This document shows, in pieces, positions 21,065 to 34,085 of a DNA stretch of 64,000 nt (positions within the stretch are counted from its first letter, which is position 1; every line of letters begins with the position of its first letter). Origin of the DNA: Sanderia malayensis (Eukaryota; Cnidaria; Scyphozoa; Semaeostomeae; Pelagiidae). Location of the stretch: positions 62,001-126,000 of the forward strand of contig RQOL01000487.1 in NCBI GenBank assembly GCA_013076295.1, given 5' to 3'. Position numbers and translations under genes: made by a program. Under the pieces are notes generated by a model. The model had not been told where the DNA came from and did not search any database. It worked only from the letters and a program-made list of their open reading frames with translations.

Positions 21065-24000
21065 TCAGTTTGGTTGCTTTATAGGATGAAGACATATCAG
21101 GCCAAAAAAAATCATATCAGGCCAAAGGGCTATAACAATCCCAACCTTGACACAAACCGGCATTACCATGTTGGAATAATAGGAAATGTAGTTCCTCACT
21201 TCCTCTTTCAACAACGTTTCCTCTTCTCTCAATCTCTTCAAGATTACATGGCATACCAATATAGCTTACTTCAATTCAGGTTTATCTAAAAATGTAAGCT
21301 TCGTGGTTACAAACAGTAAAAGAACCCACATAATCCACGTTTAATAGTGAGCATTAAAAGGTTTATTTAAAAACAGCTATTTACCAATCGCAAAGTGTTG
21401 ATCTACCCAAGGAAATCTTGCCCTATTAACAGCCTCATAATCACATGGAGGAAACTTCTGCCACAACTCTCCAACTTGAACATTATAATTGTATTCTTGT
21501 ATAACATTCCTCAGCTCATCCTTTTGCATTGCCACTTTCAATCTTAGTTTTCTTCGTTTCTTGCAAGCATCTACATTTTGAACTTAAATATTTAGAAAAT
21601 CGAAGACAATGTTCCAGTGATACAGCATAGCACAAAAATGGTCTATCTGTACCTAAATAGAAATTAGGATCTAAAATCTGTGGTTGCAGCAAAGCACAAT
21701 ACCTGTCAGTTTGCCAATGTTGTGAGAAATGTGGAGATTTGAGTAAAACAAGGCTTCTACTCTCTGCTGGTAAACGGACAGGATCTTAAATGACAGTTCG
21801 TCCACTTCATCCTCTATTGAATGCAAAGATTCAGCAAGAAGATCATTGTTTAACTTTACAAATCTCTCAACTAGCTTTGGTACTGGCTTTGCTATGCAAC
21901 ACAGGCTGATTGTCTTGATGGCGAACAAATGAAAGTTTCCCGATTCTATTGCAACTTTCTCGACTGGAGGAACCTCTTCTAAATGCTTCAAAGTCATAGC
22001 AAGGAGTAAATACTCCTGGTAGCCTCCGAAATCCATGTTGATGACAACCTGGTCAGAAACTTGAAAAAAGATACTCATATTAAAGTAATATTCTCTATAT
22101 ATTCAGCAAAATATAAAGCTACCCATGTCATCAGTTTAAAATAGTTTAAGTCATGCTTCTGGAGATATGTGATACCTTGCGCACGATTAATGGCATCCCT
22201 TTTCCAATCCCGAAGGTCGCTGTTAGTAACAGGGCTGTCAAGCATTGACAATTTTTGATCCATCTCTTCCTTCACTTTTAGTGCCTAAGATCTTACCTAC
22301 AATAAAAACTGCACTCATAGAAACTGTACATGTACTTTAAAGAGGTAATAATTATATAATTATTTTAATTATCATAACTCCACAATGTACCACATTTATT
22401 GCAACAACATGATATCTGTCAAGAAATAAATAGAAAAGCACAAAGTTAAATTCCTGTCCGCATATTGTTCAATTGTCAAATTTATTCACCACATTTCTAG
22501 CACCATGTGTCAGATACAACATCTTCTTCTCACAAATATTGTCAGAACTTTACATTATTTGAAACTGCGTTCTTTCAAAAATGTTCGTTCTCAAACACGT
22601 TCTTCTCAATAAATTTCCTTTAGATTTATGGACTAGTAATGCCCAAAACATAGGAAAGATTATATGGTATGCAAATTGATGTGATTGATGGTTTATTTGA
22701 CTTTAGTTTCTTGAATGCAGACAAAAACTCACTCATCTATGTCAAATGAAATTGAACATTTAGATGAAAATATTTCTATCCAACCTGTATTATGAAATAA
22801 TACACATACTTGGTGTAAACATTTACATAGCGACTCTGCCATGTTATTGATTTTCCTTTTATTCCAAAACATAGCAAATTCTGTTAAGGCTTCTTCTCTG
22901 TCTACAATGTAATATTGTATAAATACAATAAGAAAGTGAAAAACAACAACAAAAATATAGCAGTAACAATGAAATGAAAATGTAAATGTAACAAATTAAT
23001 GTAAGCAACAAAAGAAAACAAAATGAAAACATTCAGGCTTCATGTGCTTTGTGGTAACTCCTATCCTGGAAAAGTAGCTGAAAACCTGTTCATCTTCTTC
23101 ACCAACAGTATACCCACAACCATCTCTCCATAGACCACCATAAAGTACCTAAAAAGCATATTATTTGAGAATTAAACATAAATTTACAAACAAAGTTTAC
23201 ATGACAAAAGTCAGAGTTACTTAACAGTCAATATATTTGGACAAAAATCTGGACAAAAGGAGAAAACAACATCAATATATACCTCACATGATGCACAATT
23301 GCCTTTAACATGCAAAATTCCAATTGCAGGTGTTTGTTGACAGCACAGTTCTGGGTCAATGCTTTTTAGCCATTTCCAATATCGACAAGCAACATCACCA
23401 AAGTAAAATTTTATGTTTGACATATAATGTCTCTGTAAGTAATATGAATATCCAAAGAGTTCTCCTCTGAACATATTCACTGCTTTCAAAGCAAAACAAT
23501 GTCTGCAACTAGCAAGCTCTAACCCAGTTTCATCTCGGGAACCATTCTGTTGAGGAACATTTCGGGCAGCAAGCCATTGTGTAGAGCCACATAGATTCTT
23601 ATCATTCTCCTAGAAGACATTGAAAAAACTCAGGAAAAGAAGTGCCTAAAAAAGTAACCTTTTGCCAAAGTAAATACTTTCCACAAAATACATAACTGGT
23701 TTTAAAAAGTACAGTTTCTGTAAAAAATTGTGGGTGCTGTCACATGGGATATATTTGTAGGCTATGCAAATATTCTTACTTGGAGATATAATTCTACTTA
23801 TCACATATTGGGCAATTGAAAAATACAAATTTCCTTGGGTAACATATCTTACATTGCCATAAAAAACTTACATTTAACCTCTTTGACCTAGAACCATTAT
23901 AGATCTTTTGAATGACTGAATCTCTTTGACCTAGAACCATTCTCATTATTACAAATAAATAGCTCTTTGTAATATGATTGACGTAGTCTTTTAAAAAGGT

Positions 24001-26150
24001 GATAATAAAATAATTATCTCATAGTAGATAGAAAACATCACCTGTATTTCAAAAATTATTATTGGACAACTTTAAATTTTGCTGACCAAAAACCATACCT
24101 TCCAGCCGATTTATATCTATATGTCTTCATGTTACCATCAAACATTGCTGCATGCTGTGAGATCTTACACAGAGGAAAATCAAATGCTTGTACGTTTCTT
24201 AGCAAGTCAAGTTCGTATTGAATGTATTTGTACTCTTTGAAGGCATTAGAAAATGCATCAATCTGAATATGTCCAACCTTAATGCAATAATGCGATTTGA
24301 TTGATTAAATTCTCGTTTTTGCAAACATACTTGCACACATAGTCTTTACATGCATACGAATACAAATTTTTTAAGGTTACACATTCACTTAAAAATAGGA
24401 AACAACTATTTCTATAAACAAACAAGATTAAAAGGGCACTATAGTTACTCACCCTACCATTATCAACTGCAATGTCACTCAGGCTACCCAAGAATCCACG
24501 CTCAGAAGAACCAGGCATTCTCATCTGGAAACTCTTCCAGCAATGAAACAAATCCTCATCAAATAAATATGTAACATTACCCACAGTTCCAGGCCAATAT
24601 CTTGATTTAATAGAGCTTGTTACATTTTGAAACATATCAACAACTTCACCACTTAATACTAAACTTTGTTAAATCGAAACGCCCTGTAAAACAAAAAAAG
24701 AGATATGTGTAAACAAATTTTTCAAACAAAACAACATTGTCATCAATTATATTAAAAGAAATTGTACTACCAGCACCTCAAACAGCTATAAAATTCAATA
24801 ACAATCATATAGTGTAACATACCAAGGTAGGTTACAATAATGCATGATTGTTTGTTTGGAATCTTTCTCCAGTTTGGTGTCTGGCCACAATTGGTGCATA
24901 TTTTCGGAAGACTCAGGTCAGGAAAACGATCTAAAAGTAGATGGATATGTGAACAAAATTATTCACAATTATAAGAGATTAACAACGCAGCATACTACTG
25001 GTTTATTAATGTCAGTATTAGCTAAAAAGATTTGCAACTTTCAATATATCTTACCAATGTCCACAATTTGGCCAGTTTCTGAAATCCCTTGAGTAGGAAG
25101 AAGCTTTTGCAAACCATTTTTTAAAAATGCATGTCTGTCATGCATTGGATTTGCAGAATGACAAACATCATCGTAAGAAGAACAGAGATATTCGAAAGAT
25201 ATTTGTTCTACACTGCCTGCAAATAATATTTGCTTTTCTTTTGCTACACATGGAACAAACATGCATTGGCTCAATTTGCTGTAGCTTCAAGGAAGTTGTC
25301 AAAATCTCTGGGCGGATATTCTCCCATTTTGTCATTGAAGCATCAGTTCTTTCTTGCCAAGTCTGTCTTTTGGTATTTGTTGTTGTTTGCTCCAATTCTT
25401 TGATGAAAATGTCACAATTTTCAAGAGCAATATTTAATGCTAAAAGGCAAAAATACCATTTAAAATACAAAAAAAATCATTCACAGTTTAAATAAGAGTA
25501 AAAGGGGAAAAACCACTTTATTGAGACACCAATCTTGCTTTCCTCATTATTAAGTTATTTTCAATTCACATTATTTATATTGCTCAATTACTCTCCAAAG
25601 TCATTATTTGTTTCCTTTTTGCCATCAATACTAAAATTATCCTGTACGTCGTCAGATTCTGGTATATTAAAGGGGAAATATCCACAGTTGGAGGCTAAAA
25701 TTAATATTTCAAAATTAAACTAAAATTATATTTGCATACTGGTATACATATTTGCCAGATCAAAATCTTTTTCCGCTTTCCAACACTTTTGTATCTTTGA
25801 CTGTGAACATTCCTCTTTCCAGTTTTTTGATCAATAGAGTGGAACCTGAACACGTGCTTGACAGGAACCTTAACATTCCTTTTCTTGGGTTGGGCTTGAA
25901 GGCATTCCTGGGTCAGGTTGTCAATGTCGACAAGGAGAGAATCTATCGAACTGCCATCTTTTTTCTTACCCACATTATATTAGCAACAACAAGCCATTTA
26001 TTTGAATAGGGTACACAGTAGACCAATAGGCCAATGGCCTGGTCTCCTCAAACATTTTGCACTACTTCATTTCAAGAAAATAAATATCACGCTTAAATGT
26101 AGTAACGAACCAGATTTTATTCTTGACGACGAAGGTAGATCTTCTTCCTG
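21065..26150 (-). pseudogene. Second KDZ transposase copy, frameshifted
   Basis: Reading leftwards, the exons mirror the plus-strand KDZ gene: a possible start exon near 26,153 (MDQEEDLPSSSR), then DQKTGKRNVHSQ (about 25,960-25,740), the CxC region CSMCSKRKANIICRQC (25,439-25,055), ICTNCGQTP (about 24,940-24,825), WPGTVGN to MPGSSERG (to 24,453), DGNMKTYR (about 24,100), DETGLELASCRH with GDVACRYWKW and HVKGNCASCE (23,610-23,282), VGEEDEQVFSYFSR (about 23,150-23,030), FWNKRKINN (about 22,900), then segments at 22,290-22,140, 22,060-21,700, 21,570-21,385 and 21,245-21,140. The Asp, Asp and Glu of the transposase core remain. Frameshifts break the CxC exon near 25,195-25,215 and the next-but-one exon near 24,660. 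It is a divergent paralogue of the 5.5-10.5 kb gene, not a recent duplicate. Confidence 0.75.
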
Positions 26151-26514
26151 ATCCATATAGTGTAAGCATCCAGATACCTCAACAAATCTCCGCAATCAAC
26201 AACTCAAACGGTTAAATCAGAAGAAAATTAGGTAAAAAACAATTTGTGAGCGCCATTTCATAACAAACAAGCGAGCGGTGTGATTACGAGGGAAGGGACG
26301 ATGAAGAAAAGAAAGGAGAAAAGATGACAAAAAAATTGGCGGCGCTTAAACCCCCCCCCAAGAAAAATGTGATTTCCTCCCAAGAGAGCAGTTTAAGAAA
26401 ACCAAGATGCAGAGTGGCCCCTCCTCCTCCACTGCACAGATTAACTTCAAAGGCAGTCAATTGGTCATTATTGTTGCCTTGGTCACAGACCAAATTATGC
26501 TCACTGCTGAAAGT

Positions 26515-26670
26515 TGAATGGCCTACATTTGGTATTTTCAATATAAAATACAGTATAGAATCATTGTATAGAACACATGGTATTTGAGTTATACAAATTA
26601 CACACGATGCAATTTTCAATAACAAAGGACCATATACACAGAGTGTAATTTCTAGGCTCAAGGATATGTT
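26515..26670 (+). repeat. Repeat arm, inverted relative to 11,690-11,840
   Basis: The counterpart of the 11.7-kb repeat in opposite orientation, just outside the 5' end of the second KDZ copy. See that entry for shared words. Confidence 0.6.
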
Positions 26671-27792
26671 GCCCTTGAACAGCCCATGCACATTTCCAAA
26701 TAATGTTGCACATGTGGCGAGATGGCAATCAGTGTTAATTTCAAAAGCAGACAATATCTAGCTACCAAATTTTCTAAATATATCATGTAGGATAAAACAT
26801 ACAATTTATAAGTTTGAAATGATAAAAATAGTGTATAACGTCATAGTTGCATTTTCTGCCCTTCTTCCAAAAGAAATGTCAAAATTTTCATTATTTTTAT
26901 CTGTAAACACAACTTGTCTACCTTTTGCGGATTTTGGTGAATATTTTTACTTTTTCCGAGATTCCAGAGGCCAATCTTGTCTACGGTATCTTTGAAAAAC
27001 TTGATAGGGTATAGGAAACGGCCTCGGCTCCTTCCAGCTTGAGAACATAAGATTATTTTGGCGGCAAATTTGAAATTGTCATCATTTTTCCAACACCTTG
27101 GTAGAGTAGACAACAAGAAGTTTCACTGTTTTGTTTTATAAAGATATAAAAGACCGAAATCTACAAAAAAATATCATATTTAGTATTTCTAACTGACCTT
27201 CAGAGATCAACTTGATGTTTATCTTCTAATAATGAGAAATGCACGACAAAGCCAAATTCAATAGTTGCTCTAGTTTATCATATTATTAATTATAAAATAA
27301 AAAGACAGGAAATTATCCACTCTTTGCTTTTGAACACTTTATAATATGAAAGTGATTGACAAATTATTTGGCAAACAAAATCATTGACCTACACCACTTG
27401 GTGGCTTCACGATTGCATTTCCCTGCGGGGATTAGGCACTTAGGTATATTACAGGTCGCTTCTCTAAATTAATCCAAAGGACCCACTCATGAAAATGAGC
27501 TGCTATATAATTGAATGATAAACAAATTGCGACCTACTGTTTCAGTGTGTTTTGTAAAAATAATTTTAACAAATATGAAACAGGCTTTTAATAAGTGAAT
27601 TACGGTGATTCAAGAATGCAGAAAGGAGCGAAGAAATTGACACAAATCACATTCCAAACTGAAACACAGTCTTTTTTCCAAAATATGTTAATTCGCTTTT
27701 TCCCAAAATATGTTTATTCATTATAATATAGTAAGCAATATCACAAACAAAACAATACAACAATTAACATCTTGTCAATAATATCTATTTCC
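26671..27792. other. No recognised gene
   Basis: AT-rich spacer. A 91-codon minus-strand frame at 26,841-27,116 has no recognisable domain and is not called. Confidence 0.4.
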
Positions 27793-28104
27793 CAGGGGGG
27801 GGGGGCACTCGAGACTTTAATATACGGGGACATGAGTCCGATATTTTTCGGGTCAGTTATTTTCGTTCAAGCCGATATTTTTGGGTTCGAATTTTTAGGA
27901 AAAACAAAGTGATATTTTTAGGTCAAAGATTACAAATTTCATGTAAACAAAATAATGCATGCAATTTTTGTTGATATTTTTGGGTTACTCAAAGAAAATT
28001 TTAATGATATTTTTGGGTCACTGTGAAATGTTTTATACATTTTAGGGCTCTGTAAACTTCTCGGACTCACGTCCCCGTATATAAAAGTCTTGAGTGCCCC
28101 CCGG
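27793..28104. mobile_element. MITE-like element with ~42-bp imperfect TIRs
   Basis: The left end (gggggcactcgagacttta... ggggacatgagtccga) and the right end (tcggactcacgtccccgt... gtgccccccgg) are inverted copies, with an AT-rich centre containing several 'gatatttttgggt' repeats. It encodes nothing. The target duplication could not be decided because of the G-run. Confidence 0.7.
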
Positions 28105-28277
28105 ATCAATTTGTCATTAAAATCGAGCTTACTGTACAGCTTATAGGGTATGTTATACCTAAAATACAGACCATTATTTTAAACGTAAGAGCAAAGACTG
28201 AAGGGTGAATTATTAAAAAAGTTCAAAAATAACATGGTAGACAATAGAACAAAGCATTGCATTTGTGGCATGCATTT

Positions 28278-31200
28278 TTAAACGAACGATTGTAGTACTA
28301 AAATATAATCTAAATGGTCTTGGTGAAACACCTCAGGAAAATCTATGAAATTGTCTTTCAACTCAAGTGCAAAACTTCTGTAAAAATCATTTTCAAATTG
28401 AATTACATTTTTTGGCTTGATTGTATCTGCTAAACCAAGGCAATATTGCAGTGGTCCAACCTTGTTCAAGTACCTGCCTTTTATGACTCTTTTTCTTATT
28501 TCGTCAACACGAAATATCCAATACTTCTCTTCCGAGTTTGTGAAGATGGGAACAAAATCACCGATGCTTATGTCATTGACAGTCTTATTTCCTGGGAAAA
28601 TAATTAAATCATTTACACCTTTGTTGTGCTTCAAAAATATATGCATCTTATACATTTTCAGATTGTATCCTTCTACCCTACTAGCGTTGGAGGAGTTGTT
28701 ATTCTTAATTCCAGCATATTTATTTGCAAAAGCATGTAGGGGCCGATGGATGCCTGGAAGCCTGAAAGTAATATTCAAATAAACACCAACTTACGTTTCA
28801 TTACTTTAATTCCATCCTGGTGGTTCTCGCTGTTGGTAATTGGAAATGGTTCTATCGCAGTATCATTTGTTGTTTCAACATTCAAGGTGTCTTCATTTCC
28901 TGAGGTAGGAGACTCTACGTCAGTTGTGGCCAAATTACTTGCTTCAGGGTTGCCATCTAAGGTTGTCGCCACTTCTTTATCTTGGTTAGACATTTGATAA
29001 TACTCTACGGAAAACATTTGAGATTGAAGTTATGAAACAGTAAGAACGTCGGCAACTATCACCTTCCTCAGATACAAAGGTGTTTGCAGAACACTAGATA
29101 GGAAATATTAAATATAGAAGTATGGAAATGTATAAGAGTAATCTTGATGAGTACCAAACAAAAGTACGTACGCTGTAATTCACTCTTAAAGAGATTCAGT
29201 ACAGCAGTACCCGTATTGGGACGGTTTTTTTTGTTTTCGCCAACAAAATGAGCACCAAAGCCCTCTGTGCACATGCTTTCGATGCTGATACCCTTTTTCA
29301 TCTTTTTCCCCACAAGTACAACAACATCATATCCACCCTTTTCTTTCAACGTCGCTATCTAAGGTAAAAAAAATTGCTTCGACAGCATTCTTTTCACAAA
29401 ACAAAGGATGTTTGAAAACAAAATTGATATATACCACTGGAAAAGACCGACCCAATCTACACAGAACTTGCATAAGAAAACAAATTTCCATAGAAGAAAT
29501 GATGGTAATACCCTGGCTAATGAGCCTATGTAAAAAACAACTCTATGTAGGCAACTTACCCTACTTGTAACAATTTCAAACTGCTTTGTAATATTAATTT
29601 GTCCCTTAGGGACAGTTGGGACAAACTTTTTCTTTGGAAATGGATTGCTGCATAAGCTACAATGTAAGGATCTGATACTATTTTCAGCTTTGCAACTTTC
29701 GATGGGGCAAATCTGAAAAATATAATTTGACTTTTAAACGAAGAAACGCTAACAACTTCTGCATAACCACTAAAAGATGCTGGATATATTGATGTGCGAT
29801 TCCGTTAAAGAATCCAACCATCAGTACTCAAAAATTTCAAAAACTGGCCTTTCATACTAAAATTGTAATACTACTATAATTGTAATCATAGCCAAGATAG
29901 GCATTGTGATGTAATAATATAACTAGTAATTTTAATGGACATGTGCATTAGTACTTTATCCGTACCTGAATTTTTTTGACAATTATTGTCACTTTATCAA
30001 ATTGGAAAATCTAGCGCCAAGTGTCAAATATGGAGAAAGTGCAATTGCACATGCCCTGCAAAATTACTATTTATATAACTACTTCATTTGGCCTTATCTT
30101 CACTGTGAAACGTAGACGAGGAGATGCGTCAAGCCATTCAACTCAATAGCACAACACAAGTGGTGTGATAAATAAAATAAACCACTCAACCTTCTTTGGA
30201 ACTTGCTTCGGGCTTTTTGAATCTAGCAAAGCTAAAAAGAAATAATCAGCAAAAATACTTAGAGTATAAATTCTGTCATCTATGTATTAATAAAATCTAG
30301 GCCTAGATTTCTTGGTGCAATTGTTGCAAATATTGTTTGGGTAGTTATTATGAAGAATACTGTTAAAAATCCAAGAATAACATCCATGGAATGATTCATA
30401 TCTATTTACCTTTCTCATTGTCAGAAGATATAACATTCTCTCCTATGTTGAAGAAAAAAAACAACAAGTATGCAAATAACCGAATGAAAAATATAAAAGT
30501 TTGATGGTCAATATAACAAAGGCAGTGTTTCCACATTTAAAAACGGAATTTCTTTACAATCTTTGCGTTATTTCCCGAAATTTACTTCCAATATTTTGTT
30601 CCATCCAGTGCCGCCACTCATGACTAGTTGGTATTGCACATGTGTTTCCCCCAATTTGCCTATACGTCAATTTCCTTGGTGTATAGGCAAATTTCACCCT
30701 TTCACCTCCTTTCCCCTACATTAGAGACAAATTCCCAATGCCATTCCTTCAGATAATCTAAAAAATTATTGCAATTAAAATTAATCAATTTTAGAAATTG
30801 CATTAAAATGTTATGCAAGAGTGAAGTTGGGGGCTTTTCAATCTGTTTAACTAACACAAAATGATAACCATATCAACAGAGAGAAAAAAAGCTAGAACAC
30901 TTATCTTTCAACAAATCTCTTGATTGAAAATAGATATAGAACAGAAGAAATAATGAAAAATTACAAATTCTTTATGAAAAGCAATAATTCAGTCAGTTTT
31001 CATTGAGAATTTGTATCATTTTCAACAGTTTCTAGATCTGCTTTATTATACTTCTGCATGTAACCACGTCATACATTGACATAACCATGAGCAAGTCCCT
31101 CATTTACCTCAAAATGGGAAATTTCTCATTCCTCATCTGGTAAATTTATCATTTTCTGCAACAATAGAGTAAATTACAGATTTTTGATCACTTCTATTTT

Positions 31201-32884
31201 CCCCTGAAGTAGGGGAATTCCCAGTGCCAGCACTGGTGCAATCCCACAGCCACAACGATTCATAGTTATCTGGTTAGATGATAACCTATGTCAATTTATG
31301 CAAATTATGCTACTGCTAATTAAATATTTTGCATTGAAATGTATGCACAAAACATGAAAAGACGCTTGAGTATTAGTTAACCAAACAAAAGAGTGGTTTT
31401 AGATTGCATAACAATAACAAATGTGACATGTTGGAGCAGCTTTCAATTTTTCTTAAGAATCAGTTAATGCTTTACAACAAGTAGGATACACTGTTGAATG
31501 TAGGGAAAGAAAATGATATAGCAAATCCTGCAATCCTTAACACCAATTATCACCTCTCTGCTTGCATGAATCAGAAATCCATAAAGTATAATAGGGAAAC
31601 TAGAATTAATCCAACCTGATGTGCTTAGTAGAATGTGTTTGGGTGCTATATGTTGAAAATGTTTTAGACAATATCTTAAAAAATTAAAATCAAAGAATAA
31701 GGAGCTAGCCCCAGTTCATTTAGAATAAGAACTATAGCTAACATACTCAATGTAGCTTATATCAAAGTCCTCTAAGGAAGAAATAAAAGGATGTATTTTA
31801 TTTTCTTGAAAGCAATGACAATCTTGTTTATGTCACATATACAACATGGGACGAAAGTATGAAAATTGCAATTTTAAATGACCCCTGACATAGAGAGTTT
31901 ACTCAGTGCAGTGCCCTGACTACGGGGCTAGAGGGGATACAAGAAATCTATTTATATTTTGAAAGAGTATTTGAATTGTGGGTGTTCTATAATGCATTGA
32001 CATAATTAATCTGTCATATTTTGGAAATGGAAAATTTTGATTCTTCTCAACTTTTTGGAATTTCAAGTTCTTTGAAATTTTAAATTTCCAAGTCAATATA
32101 GGTTGTCCTATATTGACTTGGAATATCAAGGTCAAGGCTGCATGCTATCCCCATGGGTGAAATGGGGGAGCTTGACTCTAGAAACAGTTTATCTAGCAAT
32201 AATTGAGAATATATTTTGTTTGACCTTTCTTTTATCCTTATAAAACCAATCATTTTGTAATTGATTTATGATTTGGTATGATAGTTGATATGATACCTAG
32301 TAAAGATATCATTAGTAAACATATTTAGAACATATAGGTAGGTCTATTGCTCACAATGGCGTAGATAGGAAATTTTATGGGGGGGGCAAGAGATTGAGAT
32401 TTTCCGACAAAAATTTCATATTTCTTCAAGACTATGAATAGAAGATAAAAAATTTGCTACAACGTAAAAAGAAGATATTTATTTTCCGACAAGATCAGTA
32501 ATTTTCCGACAAAACGGCAGTTTAGCTCTACAGGGGGGCTTTTCGCCCCCTGACCCCTCTAACTACGCCACTGATTGCTCACAACTGATCCCTTTGAAAA
32601 CAGCTTCTCTGGAGCCACTTCTAATCAAATTAGTGAGTTTTTTTCAAATTAGATTAAGGAACAAGCGCAACAGCGTTTACAACATTAACATTTTATATGT
32701 TATATGTTAAACTGCGCTTCACGTGTACGTGGAGTCTCCGGCCTAATTTGTATTTCGGCTCCGGGAGTCACCCAAGTGGCCCCACAACGGGCAAACCAAA
32801 GAGCGTTGCGATATAATCTAAGATAACTCAATGGAATAAAGAAACTAAATACTGAAGTGCAGCATTACCTTCAAGATCAGCCAT
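28278..32884 (-). CDS. Unrecognised multi-exon gene with zinc-ribbon-like exon
   Basis: Minus-strand exons: 32884-32869 (MADLE, 16 nt), 30442-30410 (33 nt), 30231-30191 (41 nt), 29712-29560 (51 codons), 29358-29172, 29004 to about 28,788 and a last exon ending at 28278. Phases agree (1, 1, 0, 0, 1) up to the last junction. There, either a very short (~41 nt) intron or a frameshift is needed. The fourth exon has a CxxxxxC/CxxC arrangement (CPIESCK ... HCSLCSNPFP), resembling a small zinc ribbon. The fifth reads GYDVVVLVGKKMKKG. The sixth is Thr/Ser/Glu-rich and probably disordered. The last (~165 aa) looks globular. No family is recognised; it could be a host gene or cargo. Two MITE-like insertions lie in or near its first intron. 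Confidence 0.6.
32086..32123. repeat. Perfect 17-bp-arm hairpin
   Basis: ttccaagtcaatatagg (32086-32102) is followed by ttgt and its exact reverse complement (32107-32123). It lies in the long first intron of the 28-33 kb gene. There is no run of T after it and no bacterial terminator context applies. Confidence 0.85.
32354..32573. mobile_element. 220-bp hAT-type MITE with 8-bp TSD
   Basis: It starts CAATGGCGTAG and ends CTACGCCACTG, inverted copies apart from one base. It is flanked on both sides by attgctca (32346-32353 and 32574-32581). An 8-bp duplication and CA...TG ends are typical of hAT elements. G- and C-runs lie just inside the ends. No ORF. Confidence 0.85.
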
Positions 32885-32899
32885 CCTTTCTTCCTCAAG

Positions 32900-33075
32900 A
32901 AATGCACTGCAAATCATCTATAAATTTTAGCACGGCACGGCAGGACAGGACAGGACAGGACGATCAGATAGATATGTCGCGTGCGTTGGGTGTGACTTTC
33001 TTGTTCGACACGAGGCGAGGAGAGGAGCGTGTGCAACCTTGGCGTCCTTTGAGGACTGTTCCCTAATTTTTTTCA
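32900..33075 (-). promoter_or_regulatory. GC-rich promoter-like region
   Basis: The stretch directly upstream of the minus-strand start at 32884 is much richer in G+C and CpG than its surroundings. It includes four tandem ggaca(g) units near 32,941-32,962 and cgcgtgcg. Position and composition suggest a promoter, but no TATA or initiator is clear. Confidence 0.4.
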
Positions 33076-33139
33076 CTCTCGCGGCCCTGCCGGTGGGTTA
33101 GCAAGGGTATGTGTCAGTCGCTGCAGTGGAAATAAATCT

Positions 33140-33265
33140 CCTTCTTGACATGTTATATAGTTTCGACGATTATCGTTAAAATTGTACACTAGTCCGTGCA
33201 CCTATCTTTAACGATTATAACTAAAAATGCAGTTTCATATGTGTTTAACTATTATCGTTAAAAAT
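33140..33265. repeat. Three copies of a TTAACGATAAT-like motif
   Basis: cgattatcgttaaaa, taacgattataac and actattatcgttaaaa occur at 33,169-33,260 in both orientations, directly in front of the first Polinton-like ORF. They could be part of the element's terminal region or promoter (inference). Confidence 0.45.
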
Positions 33266-33269
33266 CACT

Positions 33270-34085
33270 GTGAGTATATGTTGGCATATTGGAGATGAGT
33301 TTATTCCTGGTGTGGGTAAAACAGAAAAATTTATTGAATATATTAATAACCCACATAAATTTATGAATATTCCAGTCGGTTTAATTTCAATTGCCAAAAA
33401 ATTAGTATCAGAAAGATTGAATATAAATATATTACCTCATGAACTGCAAAGAAGAATTGCAGTAGAAAGTAAAAAACAGATAAAACAAGAAAATATAGAA
33501 AAGGCAGTAGCAGGACCGTCAGGATTAGTTGTTCCTGAAACAGTAAAGGAAGAGCCTATAACTCCAGCTTCACTTCTGAAAACCTGATCAGAGAGGAGAT
33601 CGAGATTAAGTAAGGAAAGAAGAGAGAAGATTAATTGTGCTTCTAAACAAAGGGGAGAAAGTGATTCGGATATTGAAACAGAAAGACCATATTATTCACC
33701 TGTTGCCACACCTACAAGACGTCAATGACGGTTAAAAGGACAGTTAGATAAAGATTTGCAGGGACGAGGGTATAGTAGTATCTCAAAAATGGTAGATCGG
33801 CAAGTAGAACATTCATTGAAAAAATTATTATCGAAAGACAGATATCTAGCAGCATCAGCATATGCGAAAGATTCAGGTTTTGAAGATGAAGATGATGATG
33901 AACCAAGTCGTCTAAGAGATAGAGAAAGTAATCAAATGTCTAGAATGTCAGCAGCAAGAAGACCGAGATTAATGGAAAGGGAACCGAAAGTGTTGATTGA
34001 TGAAAAGAGTATTGCACAGAGAGTTGCCAGAGAGTTGAATAAAAGATATAAAGAGAAACAAGAGGAGATGCGTGGTGGAAAGTAG
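33270..34085 (+). pseudogene. Polinton-associated ORF, interrupted by two TGA codons
   Basis: One reading frame runs through the whole interval with TGA at 33585-33587 and 33726-33728. The product would be about 270 aa with a globular N-terminus, a Lys/Glu-rich middle, acidic clusters (DEDDDEPS) and a basic helical end (VARELNKRYKEKQEE). No ATG is seen at the start; the frame opens at TTG. No homologue is recognised. Its position upstream of the integrase on the same strand suggests a structural or core protein of the element. Confidence 0.45.

Noticed and set aside
26284..26754. 156-codon minus-strand ORF
   Set aside because: It spans the dispersed repeat at 26.5-26.7 kb and a G/C homopolymer, with no domain.
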